Positions 1 to 7,444 of a stretch of DNA of 16,524 nt are shown in pieces. The stretch is taken from NCBI GenBank assembly GCA_964593585.1, contig CAZQIZ010000043.1:1-16524 (forward strand). The letters run 5' to 3'. The position numbers and the translations under genes were made by a program. Positions within the stretch are counted from its first letter, which is position 1, and each line of letters starts with the position of its first letter. The notes beneath the pieces were generated by a model. It worked only from the letters and a program-made list of their open reading frames with translations. It had not been told where the DNA came from and searched no databases. The DNA comes from JACQFV01 sp964593585. Its GTDB lineage: Bacteria > Zixibacteria > MSB-5A5 > WJJR01.

Positions 1-492
1 CAACTCTGGGTTCAATGTACGACCGACAAACACAAAAATCCTTACACTCCCGTCGACTTCCAAGTCCGGAAGTGAAAGCACAACCGTCGACTTTCCCCCA
101 CATCCGATCAGCCGCGACGGATCCGACGTGAAAGTGACGCTGCTCCCCGCCAACTGCACAGACCCCAAGATGAACTCCGTCTGCAAGTCAAACAGCGTAA
201 TCAACCCGTACGTGGATGCGGTGGCGAGGTAGCGGCCATCAGGGGACGTGGCGACAAAATCGGACACTGCCGAACCGGCGCTGGGGATTTGTCTCAGGAC
301 CGTGTCGGCCTCCATGTCGATGATGTCAATGGCGGCGCCCCCCGGTACCTGTACGATGGCGTAAGCATTGTAGAGTGTGGGTTCGGGAGAAACGGGTCGT
401 TCATCTGCACAACTGCTGAAGTAGAATGCAGACAGCAGAGCCGCCGCAACAACTCCGATCCTGCCAGGGTCGCAAGCGCTGCATGGAGGCAC
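1..492 (-). CDS. Partial secreted/lipoprotein beta-propeller protein (3' end outside window)
   Basis: The minus strand is open from 669 to base 1 with no stop, so the C-terminus lies beyond the window. From GTG 492 the product has a hydrophobic segment (GVVAAALLSAFYFSSC, Cys near residue 28) followed by an acidic mature start (ADERPVSPEPT), as in lipoproteins, although Phe at -3 of the lipobox is unusual. The rest reads as beta-propeller blades: 'DIIDMEADTVLRQI', 'FVATSPDGRYLATAS', 'LITLFDLQTEFILGSV', 'LIGCGGKSTVVLSLPD', which is YVTN/WD40-like. I chose GTG 492 because it puts the signal segment at the N-terminus. GGAGG lies only 3 bases upstream, and TTG 495 is an equal alternative. The same frame also reaches ATG 669, which has AGAGG upstream, and that longer start would bury the signal. 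Base composition is less GC-rich than in the rest of the window. Specific function is unknown. Confidence 0.6.
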   Translation of the reverse strand, partial: MPPCSACDPGRIGVVAAALLSAFYFSSCADERPVSPEPTLYNAYAIVQVPGGAAIDIIDMEADTVLRQIPSAGSAVSDFVATSPDGRYLATASTYGLITLFDLQTEFILGSVQLAGSSVTFTSDPSRLIGCGGKSTVVLSLPDLEVDGSVRIFVFVGRTLNPEL

Positions 493-852
493 CAACCTCC
501 GGCGCCTGGTCGGACGGCCACAGCCAGCTTCAAGGTTGAGATGCACTTCGCCTGCTCGGTCAACGGCTCTGTAGCTGCCCCTCTTCTCGATCAGATCACT
601 CAGACGCCGTGCAGCCTGTCGAAGGCTTCGCGCTATGATTAGTGGTCGCGTCTCTGACCAAGACTTCATTTTCGCCTCTAAGACCTGTTACCATTCACGG
701 GCGCGTCTATTCCCACGCTTGTGCCCTCGCACTTTGGAACGCAGCCCTTGGACAAGGTTTGCTGTCTTCAAGCCATAGCCAATGTCCTGCGCCAGTCTGG
801 CGGACCCGGCGTCAGAGTTCTGAAATTCTCAGGATGATCGGACCCTACAACG
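493..852. other. Region without a confident gene between the propeller gene and the IS
   Basis: No convincing gene lies here. The propeller frame stays open on the minus strand up to ATG 669, so 493-669 may be an N-terminal extension. Further upstream, a second minus-strand stretch of about 46 codons ends with TAA near 690 and reads protein-like ('ARLAQDIGYGLKTANLVQGL'). A TGA lies about 46 codons upstream and there is no clear ATG, so it could be a gene remnant or chance. Confidence 0.3.
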
Positions 853-933
853 CTAGAATCAGTTTCATAACTCTAATTTCATCTTGCCAAATCGGTTGGA
901 GGGTGTGATGCTGGTCCCGATGAGGGGAGCCTC

Positions 934-1317
934 ATGCCACGAACCGAACGGATGTTGACCGAGAAGCAATGGCGCAGGATTGCGCCGTTGCTGCCGCGAT
1001 TGCAGGGTGGGCCGAAAGGTGGCCGTCCCTGGGCCGATGATCGCGCCGCCCTGGAGGGGATTCTCTGGGTGCTGAAGACGGGTGCGCGGTGGCGGGATTT
1101 GCCGCCGGAGTACCCCAGTCCCGCCACCTGTTGGCGCCGGCTGGCGTTGTATGAGCATCTGGGTGTCTGGGATGGAATCTGGCGCACGTTGTTGCACCGG
1201 CTGAACCGCCGCAAACGGCTGAAGGTCACGGAGCGCTTCGTGGATGCGACCTTCGCCTCCGCGAAAGGGGGGGCGACAGGATCGGCCCCACCCGTCGGGG
1301 CAAAGGCTCGAAGGTGA
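934..1317 (+). CDS. IS5-family transposase, ORF A
   Basis: This 127-residue product has the N-terminal transposase domain seen in IS427-type elements (DUF4096-like: 'LTEKQWRRIAPLLP', 'ILWVLKTGARWRDLPPEY', 'TCWRRLALYEHLGVWD') and the first catalytic aspartate, D104, in 'RFVDATFAS'. GAGGGGAG lies 4-5 bases upstream of the ATG. The frame ends in a short out-of-frame tail (GATGSAPPVGAKARR) after a run AAAGGGGGGG at 1264-1273. Shifting -1 on the G run gives 'KGGGDRIGPTRRGKGSKV', which joins smoothly to ORF B and matches the usual family sequence. The functional enzyme is therefore probably a frameshifted A-B fusion of about 261 residues. It catalyses cut or copy of the element at its inverted repeats. 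Confidence 0.88.
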   Translation: MPRTERMLTEKQWRRIAPLLPRLQGGPKGGRPWADDRAALEGILWVLKTGARWRDLPPEYPSPATCWRRLALYEHLGVWDGIWRTLLHRLNRRKRLKVTERFVDATFASAKGGATGSAPPVGAKARR

Positions 1318-1718
1318 TGCTGGTCACCGACGGCAAGGGGACGCCGTTGGGACTGCATGTCGACAGCGCCTCGCCCGGTGAGACCTCGCTTTTGGAAACC
1401 GTTCTCGATGATGTCCGTGTCCCGCGGACGCGTCTTCCCCGATTGATTGCCGATCGGGGTTACGACAGTGATCCGCTGCGCCGGATCCTCGCACGGCGTG
1501 GGACACGGCTGATCGCGCCACATAGAACCTCGCGGACTCGCTCCCAACCGCAGGACGGACGGCCGCTGCGTCGCTACCGCCGACGCTGGATTATCGAACG
1601 CACTTTCGCATGGCTGCATCGCTTCCGCCGTTTGGTTGTCCGGTATGAGTACTACGCCCTGATGTTTCTGGCCTTCCTCCATGTCGCCTGTCTGGTCATC
1701 ACACTCAGGAGGTTATGA
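1314..1718 (+). CDS. IS5-family transposase, ORF B (catalytic C-terminal part)
   Basis: This 134-residue frame overlaps ORF A by four bases (GTGA, 1314-1317). It carries the remainder of the DDE transposase fold: the second aspartate, D47, in 'LIADRGYDSD' and the glutamate, E95, in 'RRRWIIERTFAWLHRFRRL', followed by the typical C-terminal helix. On its own it lacks the first aspartate, so it should be inactive without ORF A. GTG 1314/ATG 1317 could allow independent initiation, but expression as a -1 frameshift product from the G7 run at 1267-1273 is more likely. The stop (1716-1718) is inside the right inverted repeat. Confidence 0.88.
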   Translation: MMLVTDGKGTPLGLHVDSASPGETSLLETVLDDVRVPRTRLPRLIADRGYDSDPLRRILARRGTRLIAPHRTSRTRSQPQDGRPLRRYRRRWIIERTFAWLHRFRRLVVRYEYYALMFLAFLHVACLVITLRRL

Positions 1719-1760
1719 AACCGATTCTAGATTCTCCCTCGCGGCATCTCCGATCGGTGA

Positions 1761-1789
1761 TTGATCTTCGCCGTGGCGGCGCGTATGTT
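1761..1789 (+). promoter_or_regulatory. Putative sigma-70-type promoter for pcrA
   Basis: TTGATC (1761-1766), a 17-base spacer and TATGTT (1784-1789) match four of six bases at each box. It lies between the IS right end and the pcrA start and would initiate near 1796. If real, pcrA kept its own promoter after the IS insertion. The match is weak. Confidence 0.3.
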
Positions 1790-1817
1790 GTCCGGACACC
1801 CGCGCTGATGCGGCTGC

Positions 1818-4100
1818 TTGGATACTTGCGACGTGACCTTCTCCTCTTCTGGAACACCCAATCTGTTGGCCGATCTGAATCCGCCCCAGCGGGAGGCGGT
1901 CTCACACGGCGACGGGCCGATGCTCATCTTGGCGGGGGCCGGATCGGGCAAGACGCGCGTCATCACCTATCGGATCGCGCATCTGCTGGCGCGCGGAGTC
2001 TCGCCGTGGCGCATTCTAGCGGTGACCTTCACCAACAAGGCCGCCGGCGAGATGAAGGAGCGGGTGCGGCAACTGATCGGCGAGGCCGCCGGGCAGGTGT
2101 GGGTGTCGACCTTTCATTCGTTTGCGGCGCGGTTTCTCCGCTCGGAGCACAGCGCCGCGGGACTGCCGGCCGACTTTTCGATCTATGACGAGGATGATTC
2201 GAACCGGCTTCTGAAACGCATCATCGCCGAACTCAATCTGCCGTCGCGCACCTTCGCGCCGGGGGTGGTGAAATCGCGCATCTCGTCGGCCAAGGACAAA
2301 CTGCAGGATGCCGCCGCCTTTGCGAATCTCGCCAAGGACGATTTCGAGCGGCAGGTGGCGGTCGTGTACGGCAACTATCAGCGGCAACTGGCCGAGGCGG
2401 GCGCGGTCGATTTCGATGATCTGATCATCCGCACGGTCCGTCTGTTGCTTGACAACGAGGCGGTGCGGGTCCGCTGGCAGGGACGGTTTGCGCATGTGCT
2501 GGTGGACGAGTACCAGGACACAAACATGGCGCAGGCGCGCCTGGTGCAGTTGCTGGCCGAGCCGGAACGCAACATCTGCGTGGTGGGGGACGATGACCAG
2601 TCGATCTACGCCTGGCGCGGGGCCGACATCCGCAACATCCTCGAATTCGAGCGGCATTTCCCCGAAGCGCGGGTGATCCGTCTGGAGCAGAACTATCGCT
2701 CGCGCCCCAACATTCTCGAGGCGGCGCACGCGGTGGTCTCGGCCAACCAGAACCGCCATCCAAAGAAACTCTGGACCGAGAAACACCCCGGGCCGAAGAT
2801 CACGCTCATCCTGACGCCGGATGATTGGACCGAGGCGGAGATGGTCGTCAGCCGCATTCGGATGCTCTGCAAGACCGAGGAGCACACCGGCAGCGACTTT
2901 GTCATCCTGTACCGCACCAACGCGCAGTCGCGCGCCTTTGAGGAGGCCTGCCGCCGTTACACGATCCCCTATGTGCTCGTCGGCGGAGTCAAGTTTTACC
3001 AGCGCGCCGAGATCAAGGATGTGCTGGCGTACATGCAACTGACGATCAATCCCAATGATTCGGTCGCGTTGTTTCGCATCATGAACAAGCCGCGGCGCGG
3101 AATCGGCGAGGCGTCGCAGGAGAAACTGGCGGCGGCGCGCCGTCTTGATCGGCGGCCATGGCTGGAATTCCTGCGCGATCAACAGACGGTGGCCAGTGTG
3201 ATCGGGCCGAAGGCGGCGCAGGCGATCGGCGGGCTGATCGGACTGCTGGATGAATTGAAGGCACAGTACACGCAGATGCCGCTGGGGGAATGGTGCGCCT
3301 GGCTGGTCGAGCGGACGAATCTCAAGACGGCCTGGGACGACGATGATCCCAACATCGCGCAAACCCGCGAGGAGAACGTCGCCGAATTGGTCGCCGCGCT
3401 CTCGGAGTATGAGCTTGCCACCGACACGCCGAGTCTCGCTGGATTTCTCGAGCAGGCGGCGCTGGTGACCGACATCGACACCTGGGAGCCCTCAATGGAG
3501 CGGGTGACGATGATGACCTTGCACGCGGCCAAGGGGCTGGAGTTTCCGGTGGTGTTTATCACCGGACTGGAGGAGGGGCTCTTCCCGCTGTCGCGTTCGA
3601 TGGAGAAGCCGGAGACGCTCGAAGAGGAGCGGCGGCTTTTCTATGTCGGCGCGACACGGGCCAAGGAGCGGCTGTTTTTGACCCACGCGCGCACACGGCG
3701 TCGCCTGGGGCCGATGGCGTCGCTGAAGTCGCGCTTCATTGAGGAGATTCCGCGCGAGTATCTCGACGTCGAGAATCTCATCCCCGCGACCGAACTGGAG
3801 CCGGGCGGGCTGGGGTATGACGCGCCGGGACGGTCGTGGCGGGCGGGGGCGTCGATGTATGGCGAGCATCGCGCCGGACGGACGGTGGCGCGCAAGGAAG
3901 CGCCATCGGAGCCGCGTCGCAGCGGAATTGCCGCGTTGATTCAGGCCGGCACGATCGTGCGCCACCCGAAATTCGGCGAAGGCGAAGTGATCGCCATCCG
4001 CGGGATGGGGGATGGCGCCACCTGCGATGTCACCTTTCGCAGCGTCGGGACCAAGACGCTGATGCTGCGGTTTGCGCCGCTGGAGATTCTGCGGAATTGA
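1818..4100 (+). CDS. pcrA: ATP-dependent DNA helicase PcrA/UvrD (superfamily 1A)
   Basis: This is a 3'-to-5' DNA helicase/translocase used in repair and replication-transcription conflict resolution. The SF1A motifs are present in order (numbering from TTG 1818): Q-motif 'LNPPQREAV' (20-28), Walker A 'AGAGSGKT' (39-46), 'TFTNKAAGEMKERV' (Ia), 'VSTFHSFAARFLR' (Ib), Walker B 'VDEYQDTN' (229-236), 'VVGDDDQSIYAWRGA' (III), 'LEQNYRSRPNIL' (IV), 'MTLHAAKGLEF' (V region) and 'RRLFYVGATRAKERL' (VI). The C-terminus ('GTIVRHPKFGEGEVIAIRG') resembles the PcrA Tudor-like RNA-polymerase-binding domain, so PcrA is preferred over UvrD. At 760 residues it is slightly longer than usual. The start is uncertain: the frame opens after a TGA at 1806 and has no ATG before the conserved N-terminus. 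TTG 1818, GTG 1833 and TTG 1866 are candidates, none with a clear Shine-Dalgarno sequence. Confidence 0.96.
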   Translation: MDTCDVTFSSSGTPNLLADLNPPQREAVSHGDGPMLILAGAGSGKTRVITYRIAHLLARGVSPWRILAVTFTNKAAGEMKERVRQLIGEAAGQVWVSTFHSFAARFLRSEHSAAGLPADFSIYDEDDSNRLLKRIIAELNLPSRTFAPGVVKSRISSAKDKLQDAAAFANLAKDDFERQVAVVYGNYQRQLAEAGAVDFDDLIIRTVRLLLDNEAVRVRWQGRFAHVLVDEYQDTNMAQARLVQLLAEPERNICVVGDDDQSIYAWRGADIRNILEFERHFPEARVIRLEQNYRSRPNILEAAHAVVSANQNRHPKKLWTEKHPGPKITLILTPDDWTEAEMVVSRIRMLCKTEEHTGSDFVILYRTNAQSRAFEEACRRYTIPYVLVGGVKFYQRAEIKDVLAYMQLTINPNDSVALFRIMNKPRRGIGEASQEKLAAARRLDRRPWLEFLRDQQTVASVIGPKAAQAIGGLIGLLDELKAQYTQMPLGEWCAWLVERTNLKTAWDDDDPNIAQTREENVAELVAALSEYELATDTPSLAGFLEQAALVTDIDTWEPSMERVTMMTLHAAKGLEFPVVFITGLEEGLFPLSRSMEKPETLEEERRLFYVGATRAKERLFLTHARTRRRLGPMASLKSRFIEEIPREYLDVENLIPATELEPGGLGYDAPGRSWRAGASMYGEHRAGRTVARKEAPSEPRRSGIAALIQAGTIVRHPKFGEGEVIAIRGMGDGATCDVTFRSVGTKTLMLRFAPLEILRN

Positions 4101-4115
4101 ACTGCGGCACAATCA

Positions 4116-4136
4116 GTTGGCAATCTGCTTGCCAAC
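4116..4136 (+). terminator. Stem-loop after pcrA
   Basis: GTTGGCAA (4116-4123) and TTGCCAAC (4129-4136) form a perfect 8-bp stem with loop TCTGC, 15 bases after the pcrA stop. No T-run follows, so termination would be weak or Rho-assisted. The right arm also contains the candidate -35 box of the moaA promoter. Confidence 0.4.
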
Positions 4137-4158
4137 AGTCAGATTCTCTGCGTATATA
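4129..4158 (+). promoter_or_regulatory. Putative moaA promoter
   Basis: TTGCCA (4129-4134, five of six to consensus), an 18-base spacer and TATATA (4153-4158) would start transcription near 4165, immediately before the structured leader. This placement fits a riboswitch beginning at the 5' end of the transcript. Confidence 0.45.
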
Positions 4159-4164
4159 GGTTTG

Positions 4165-4270
4165 ACAACTCCGAGTCCCGTTGGCCCTCTGGGTCGGCGG
4201 GAACGCTACGGCCCGATGGGCAACTGTCCGGCCAGCCCGTGTTTGGCAAAGGAGCACAGAGACTCACACA
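4165..4270 (+). ncRNA. Moco-riboswitch-like leader aptamer of moaA
   Basis: The leader folds into a closed structure. GAGT (4173-4176) pairs with ACTC (4262-4265), and CTCTG (4187-4191) pairs with CAGAG (4257-4261). Inside are hairpins CGGG/CCCG (4198-4201 with 4212-4215) and GGGC/GCCC (4218-4221 with 4235-4238). Shared sequence blocks with the E. coli moaA leader, as I recall it, are 'CTGGGTC', 'TACGG' and 'GGCAAAGGA' (E. coli GGCGAAGGA). These blocks, the order of elements and the position directly before moaA suggest the molybdenum/tungsten cofactor riboswitch family. The match is from memory of the family, not from a covariance search. A long reading frame from 4181 crosses this region but is best explained as the moaA frame extended into the leader. 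Confidence 0.65.
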
Positions 4271-4311
4271 CCGACCGATGCGTTTGCCTGTTCTTGCGCG
4301 GTCGGATTTTT
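4271..4311 (+). terminator. Intrinsic terminator, expression platform of the moaA leader
   Basis: CCGACCG (4271-4277) and CGGTCGG (4299-4305) form a 7-bp GC-rich stem with a 21-base loop, followed by ATTTTTGTTT, and the moaA ATG begins at 4316. It lies right after the aptamer's closing stem. The aptamer contains a second GGTCGG at 4192-4197, identical to the 3' arm of this terminator. CCGACC could therefore pair upstream as an antiterminator when the aptamer is not folded. Confidence 0.65.
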
Positions 4312-4315
4312 GTTT

Positions 4316-5314
4316 ATGTGGACCGACACTCCCGACATCGACTGCCGTGATGCCCTGGGGCGGCGTCCGCGCTATCTGCGCATCGCGGTGACTGCGCGCT
4401 GCAACCAGCGCTGCCTTTACTGCGCGCCCGAAGGCGATGATCCACACCGCCCTGAAGCGGCGGCGCTTTCCGATGACGAGTTGTTGCGGGTGGTGCGACT
4501 CGGCGCGCGTATCGGTGTTCGCAAGGTGCGCTTCACCGGCGGCGAGCCGCTTTTGCGACACGGGTTGCCGTCGCTGATGAAGGCCATCCGGGCCATGCCC
4601 GGTGTTGCGGAGATCTGCCTGTCGACGAACGGATACCTGCTGGAACAGCATTTGGAATCGCTGGTTGAGGCGGGTTTGTCGACCGTCAACATCTCGCTGG
4701 ACACGATGCGCGCCGACCGCTTTGCCCAGATCACGCGTCAGCGCGGTGTGGAGCGTGTGCGCCGGGCGCTGGAGGCGGCGATCGCGCATCCGGCGATGCG
4801 GCGGGTGAAGGTCAACATGGTGGTCATGCGCGGGATCAACGATGATGAGATTCCCGCGTTCATCGATCTGTGCGCCGACCCGAAGATCGATGTCCGGTTC
4901 ATCGAATTCATGCCGACCGCCGAGGTCGACTACTCGCGCGACATGCTGGTGCCCGAGGCGGAGGTGCGCCAGCGAATCGGACGGCGGCTCTCGCCCATTC
5001 TCTCCGATGACCCCACCGCGCCGGCGCGGCTGTGGAAAGTGGAGGGGTTGCCCGGACGGGTCGGGTTCATCTCGACCATGACCCACAAGTTCTGCGCCAA
5101 CTGCACACGGTTGCGGGTGACCGCCGATGGCCGCATCGCCAACTGCCTGTTCTCCGAGACTCTGCTGGATCTCAAGCGAATGATGCGCGGGGGCGCAAGC
5201 GACGATGAGATCATCCAGGCGCTGGTCGCCTACTGGAAGACCAAGGCCCCGGCGCACCGGCTCGACGATCCGGCGTTTCTTGGACGTCCGACGATGATTG
5301 CGGTGGGCGGATAG
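4316..5314 (+). CDS. moaA: GTP 3',8-cyclase MoaA (molybdenum cofactor biosynthesis)
   Basis: MoaA is a radical-SAM enzyme that converts GTP to (8S)-3',8-cyclo-7,8-dihydroguanosine 5'-triphosphate, the first step of molybdopterin synthesis. The 332-residue product has the N-terminal 4Fe-4S motif 'CNQRCLYC' (C29, C33, C36), 'FTGGEPLL' (73-80) for SAM binding, a conserved 'LSTNGYLL' strand, and the second cluster C260-x2-C263-x13-C277 ('FCANCTRLRVTADGRIANC'). It ends in the C-terminal GG that is essential in the family. ATG 4316 was chosen because it follows the leader terminator and gives a normal N-terminus ('RPRYLRIAVTARCN'). The ribosome-binding site is weak (CGGA about 11 bases upstream). 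It stands alone here, with no moaC, moaE or other mo genes in the window. Control is probably by the leader attenuator. Confidence 0.96.
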   Translation: MWTDTPDIDCRDALGRRPRYLRIAVTARCNQRCLYCAPEGDDPHRPEAAALSDDELLRVVRLGARIGVRKVRFTGGEPLLRHGLPSLMKAIRAMPGVAEICLSTNGYLLEQHLESLVEAGLSTVNISLDTMRADRFAQITRQRGVERVRRALEAAIAHPAMRRVKVNMVVMRGINDDEIPAFIDLCADPKIDVRFIEFMPTAEVDYSRDMLVPEAEVRQRIGRRLSPILSDDPTAPARLWKVEGLPGRVGFISTMTHKFCANCTRLRVTADGRIANCLFSETLLDLKRMMRGGASDDEIIQALVAYWKTKAPAHRLDDPAFLGRPTMIAVGG

Positions 5315-5337
5315 CGAAACCGTCAATGGACGAAGCG

Positions 5338-5365
5338 GGGCTGTCTCAATTGATCGAGACAGCCC
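5338..5365. terminator. Strong stem-loop between convergent genes
   Basis: GGGCTGTCTC (5338-5347) and GAGACAGCCC (5356-5365) form a perfect 10-bp stem with loop AATTGATC. It lies between the moaA stop (5314) and the stop of the minus-strand gene at 5383, so it can serve both directions. The T-tract after the plus-strand arm is poor (TCCGTGTTTG). Confidence 0.65.
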
Positions 5366-5382
5366 TCCGTGTTTGTCGGTGA

Positions 5383-7404
5383 CTACAGACCGCAGGGATC
5401 GCAGAAAGAGATGTTGGGATCATCGCCGCGGAAGGCCGCGCCGACCATCAGCACCACATCGATCACGTCGGTCGTGCCGGAACAGTTGACGTCGCCGCGG
5501 CCGTCGTGGACACAGGCGGGATCCAGCGTGTCGCTGTTGCCGCGAAAGGCGACCGCGACGATGCTCACCACATCCTGGATGTTGGGGTTACTGTCGCAAA
5601 TTGGGTCGGCATGGCAGGCGCAATCGCAGGGCGGGCCGATGATGGCGGCTCCGCCGTTGACTTTCGGAACGAAGTTGGTGGCGTTGGCGACGGCGAAGTA
5701 GGGATGGAAGCCGATCTGCCCGACGGCGAATCTCACTGTGTCGCCCGGAGTGGCGTCGTTGGGAATGGTCAGGTGCAGCCGCGCGACCGGACCGTTGCCC
5801 GGCGGCAGATCGGGGGCGCCGCCGCCGGCGTCGGCGCGTAACAGGACCACAATCTGGCCGGCGGGCCGTGAGTCATCGAGTATCTGCCGCGTCTCGAAAT
5901 AGGACGTCCGGCAGCCGACAAAACTGATCGAGTCGAAAGTTGCCAGCTCCGGCACGCCGGACAATGTGATCGGCAAGCGCAGTTCGGCGATCGGCACCTG
6001 ATTGTGCAGATTCAGATCCCAGACCACGCTGGTGTTGCGGTCAAACCCGGTGTCGGCGACATGGAGCGTTTCGGCCAGCGCGAGCACATAGGCCGGTTCG
6101 AAAACGGTATCGACGCCGCCCGGGCCGGCGACCGAAAGCGAGACATCGTAGATGCCGGGTGTTGTGTAGGCATGCGTCGGGTTGGCGACCGTCGCCTGTC
6201 CGCCATCGCCGAAATCCCATGCCCAGGTGTCCAGATCCATGCCGGAGGATGTAAACGCGGCATCGAAGGGGACTTCGCCGACCCGCGGCGCGCCGGCAAA
6301 GGCGGCGCTGGCGGCATACGGATGCACCGTGAACTGGAAGATGAACAGTCGGCCATCGATGTTGGAGGCATAGACCCAGCCGCTGCCGTTGGTGTGGGGA
6401 TAAACGCCCCAGCAGCCCTCGTAGTCGGCGTTGTCGTTGGCGAGGTAGGTGTCGAAGACCGACTTTACCACCAGGCATTCGGGATAGTTGAAGTCGAGAA
6501 CCGACACGCCGGAGGTGTAGTGCGAGATGAAGAGGTAATCGCCTTCGATGTGGGCGTTGTGGGGGATATGGCCCGGCCCGATGTACTGATCGACCAGCGT
6601 GATGTTGCCCAGGTCCTCCATGTTCCAGACTTTCATGGTGCGTCCGGCGGGGACCTCCTCGGTGGAGGCGAGATACCGCCGGTCGGGCGAAGGCCAGACG
6701 TTGTGGACATACCCGCCGCCGGGGATGGTGACGCGCGCCAGCATGACCGGCGCGGCCTTGTTCGCGCAGTTCCAGATTGAGAATGAACTGTTGTAGGCTT
6801 CGGCGGCGTAGACGGTGTCGTTAAAGGCGGTCATGTCGTGGAGATCGCCGGTGGTGACGCCGCCCACCTCCACCGGGGCCTCGGGATTGGCCAGCGACAC
6901 GATGCGGAAGCCGCTGTAATTCTGCCGCACCAGATAGCAATAGCCGCGCGCGGTGTCGATCGAGATGCAGTGGCTGCGGACGTTGCTGCCGAAGACATAA
7001 CTGCCGACATAGCGCACGCTGTCGGGCAGGTAGCGCATGTCGATGATCATCATGCCCTGCTTGTCGCCGGTGCATTCGGAGACGGCGTAGCAATAGTTGC
7101 GATAGGTCTTCAGCTCGCGCCACTGGCAGAACTGCGTCGGTACGGTGTCGACCACGGTCATGGTCTGGACATCGACAAAGCCGATGCTGCGCTGACCGCC
7201 CATGATGGCGTAGTGGCGGCCATCGGGCGCCTCCCAACCCCAGCAACTGGCGCCGCCCGATTGGAATTGGAAAACCGCGACGCTGTCGAAGTCGATGTCA
7301 CGGCGGGAGGGCAAGGTGTCGCACTGGGCGGCGAGCAGGGTCGGGGTGGCGCCGATGAGCGTGGCGGCCACCAACGGGAGGAGCAACAGGCGCAGCGATA
7401 TCAT
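5383..7404 (-). CDS. Secreted choice-of-anchor-B propeller/PKD/dockerin-like protein (downstream paralogue)
   Basis: This 673-residue exported protein starts with a signal peptide (MISLRLLLLPLVAATLIGA..LLAAQ). Residues of about 30-350 form the LVIVD-repeat propeller of the 'choice-of-anchor B' family ('CWGWEAPDGRHYAIMG', 'TYRNYCYAVSEC', 'NVRSHCISID', 'TGDLHDMTAFNDTVYAAEA', 'HNAHIEGDYLFISHY'). A PKD domain follows at about 370-440 ('AWDFGDGGQATVANPTHAY'), then a cohesin-like region. A Cys-rich tail has two dockerin-like repeats ending in 'VAFRG' and 'AAFRG' ('GDVNCSGTTDVIDVV'). The protein is probably cell-surface or matrix-associated; no enzymatic motif is seen. It lies 40 bases after a clear paralogue (7445-9460), with which it is likely co-transcribed. 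The Shine-Dalgarno sequence before ATG 7404 is weak. Confidence 0.85.
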   Translation of the reverse strand: MISLRLLLLPLVAATLIGATPTLLAAQCDTLPSRRDIDFDSVAVFQFQSGGASCWGWEAPDGRHYAIMGGQRSIGFVDVQTMTVVDTVPTQFCQWRELKTYRNYCYAVSECTGDKQGMMIIDMRYLPDSVRYVGSYVFGSNVRSHCISIDTARGYCYLVRQNYSGFRIVSLANPEAPVEVGGVTTGDLHDMTAFNDTVYAAEAYNSSFSIWNCANKAAPVMLARVTIPGGGYVHNVWPSPDRRYLASTEEVPAGRTMKVWNMEDLGNITLVDQYIGPGHIPHNAHIEGDYLFISHYTSGVSVLDFNYPECLVVKSVFDTYLANDNADYEGCWGVYPHTNGSGWVYASNIDGRLFIFQFTVHPYAASAAFAGAPRVGEVPFDAAFTSSGMDLDTWAWDFGDGGQATVANPTHAYTTPGIYDVSLSVAGPGGVDTVFEPAYVLALAETLHVADTGFDRNTSVVWDLNLHNQVPIAELRLPITLSGVPELATFDSISFVGCRTSYFETRQILDDSRPAGQIVVLLRADAGGGAPDLPPGNGPVARLHLTIPNDATPGDTVRFAVGQIGFHPYFAVANATNFVPKVNGGAAIIGPPCDCACHADPICDSNPNIQDVVSIVAVAFRGNSDTLDPACVHDGRGDVNCSGTTDVIDVVLMVGAAFRGDDPNISFCDPCGL

Positions 7405-7444
7405 CTCAGATGTTCATCCGAAGGAGCCGATGTCCAGGCCCCGG

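Larger units (their letters stand above)
856..1727 (+). mobile_element. Intact IS5-family (IS427-like) insertion sequence
   Basis: Imperfect terminal inverted repeats are visible. The left end at 853-871 reads CTAGAATCAGTTTCATAAC, and the right end at 1712-1730, reverse-complemented, is the same with one mismatch (A/G). They bracket two overlapping transposase frames. Both ends sit in CTAG, so the target duplication could be TA (element 856-1727, about 872 bp, as given) or CTAG (element 857-1726); the palindromic target leaves this open. Both frames are full length and the DDE residues are present, so the copy looks recent and probably active. The ORF B stop lies inside the right inverted repeat. 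The element sits just upstream of the pcrA promoter region. Confidence 0.85.

Noticed and set aside
1715..2188. 157-residue frame starting at the IS right end with AGGAGG upstream
   Set aside because: The Shine-Dalgarno sequence is good, but the frame runs out of phase into pcrA coding sequence and becomes low-complexity. The ATG is part of the IS inverted repeat.
2016..3362. 448-residue minus-strand frame opposite pcrA
   Set aside because: It is antisense to a gene with every helicase motif. The composition (His/Arg/Pro-rich, no fold signature) is typical of shadow frames in GC-rich DNA.
4181..4315. 45-residue N-terminal extension of MoaA
   Set aside because: It lies in the structured leader and terminator. 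MoaA proteins start close to the radical-SAM motif, and ATG 4316 gives a normal length.
4139..5326. 395-residue minus-strand frame opposite moaA
   Set aside because: It overlaps the whole of moaA, the riboswitch and the terminator. No recognisable domain, and low-complexity Arg/His/Gly content.
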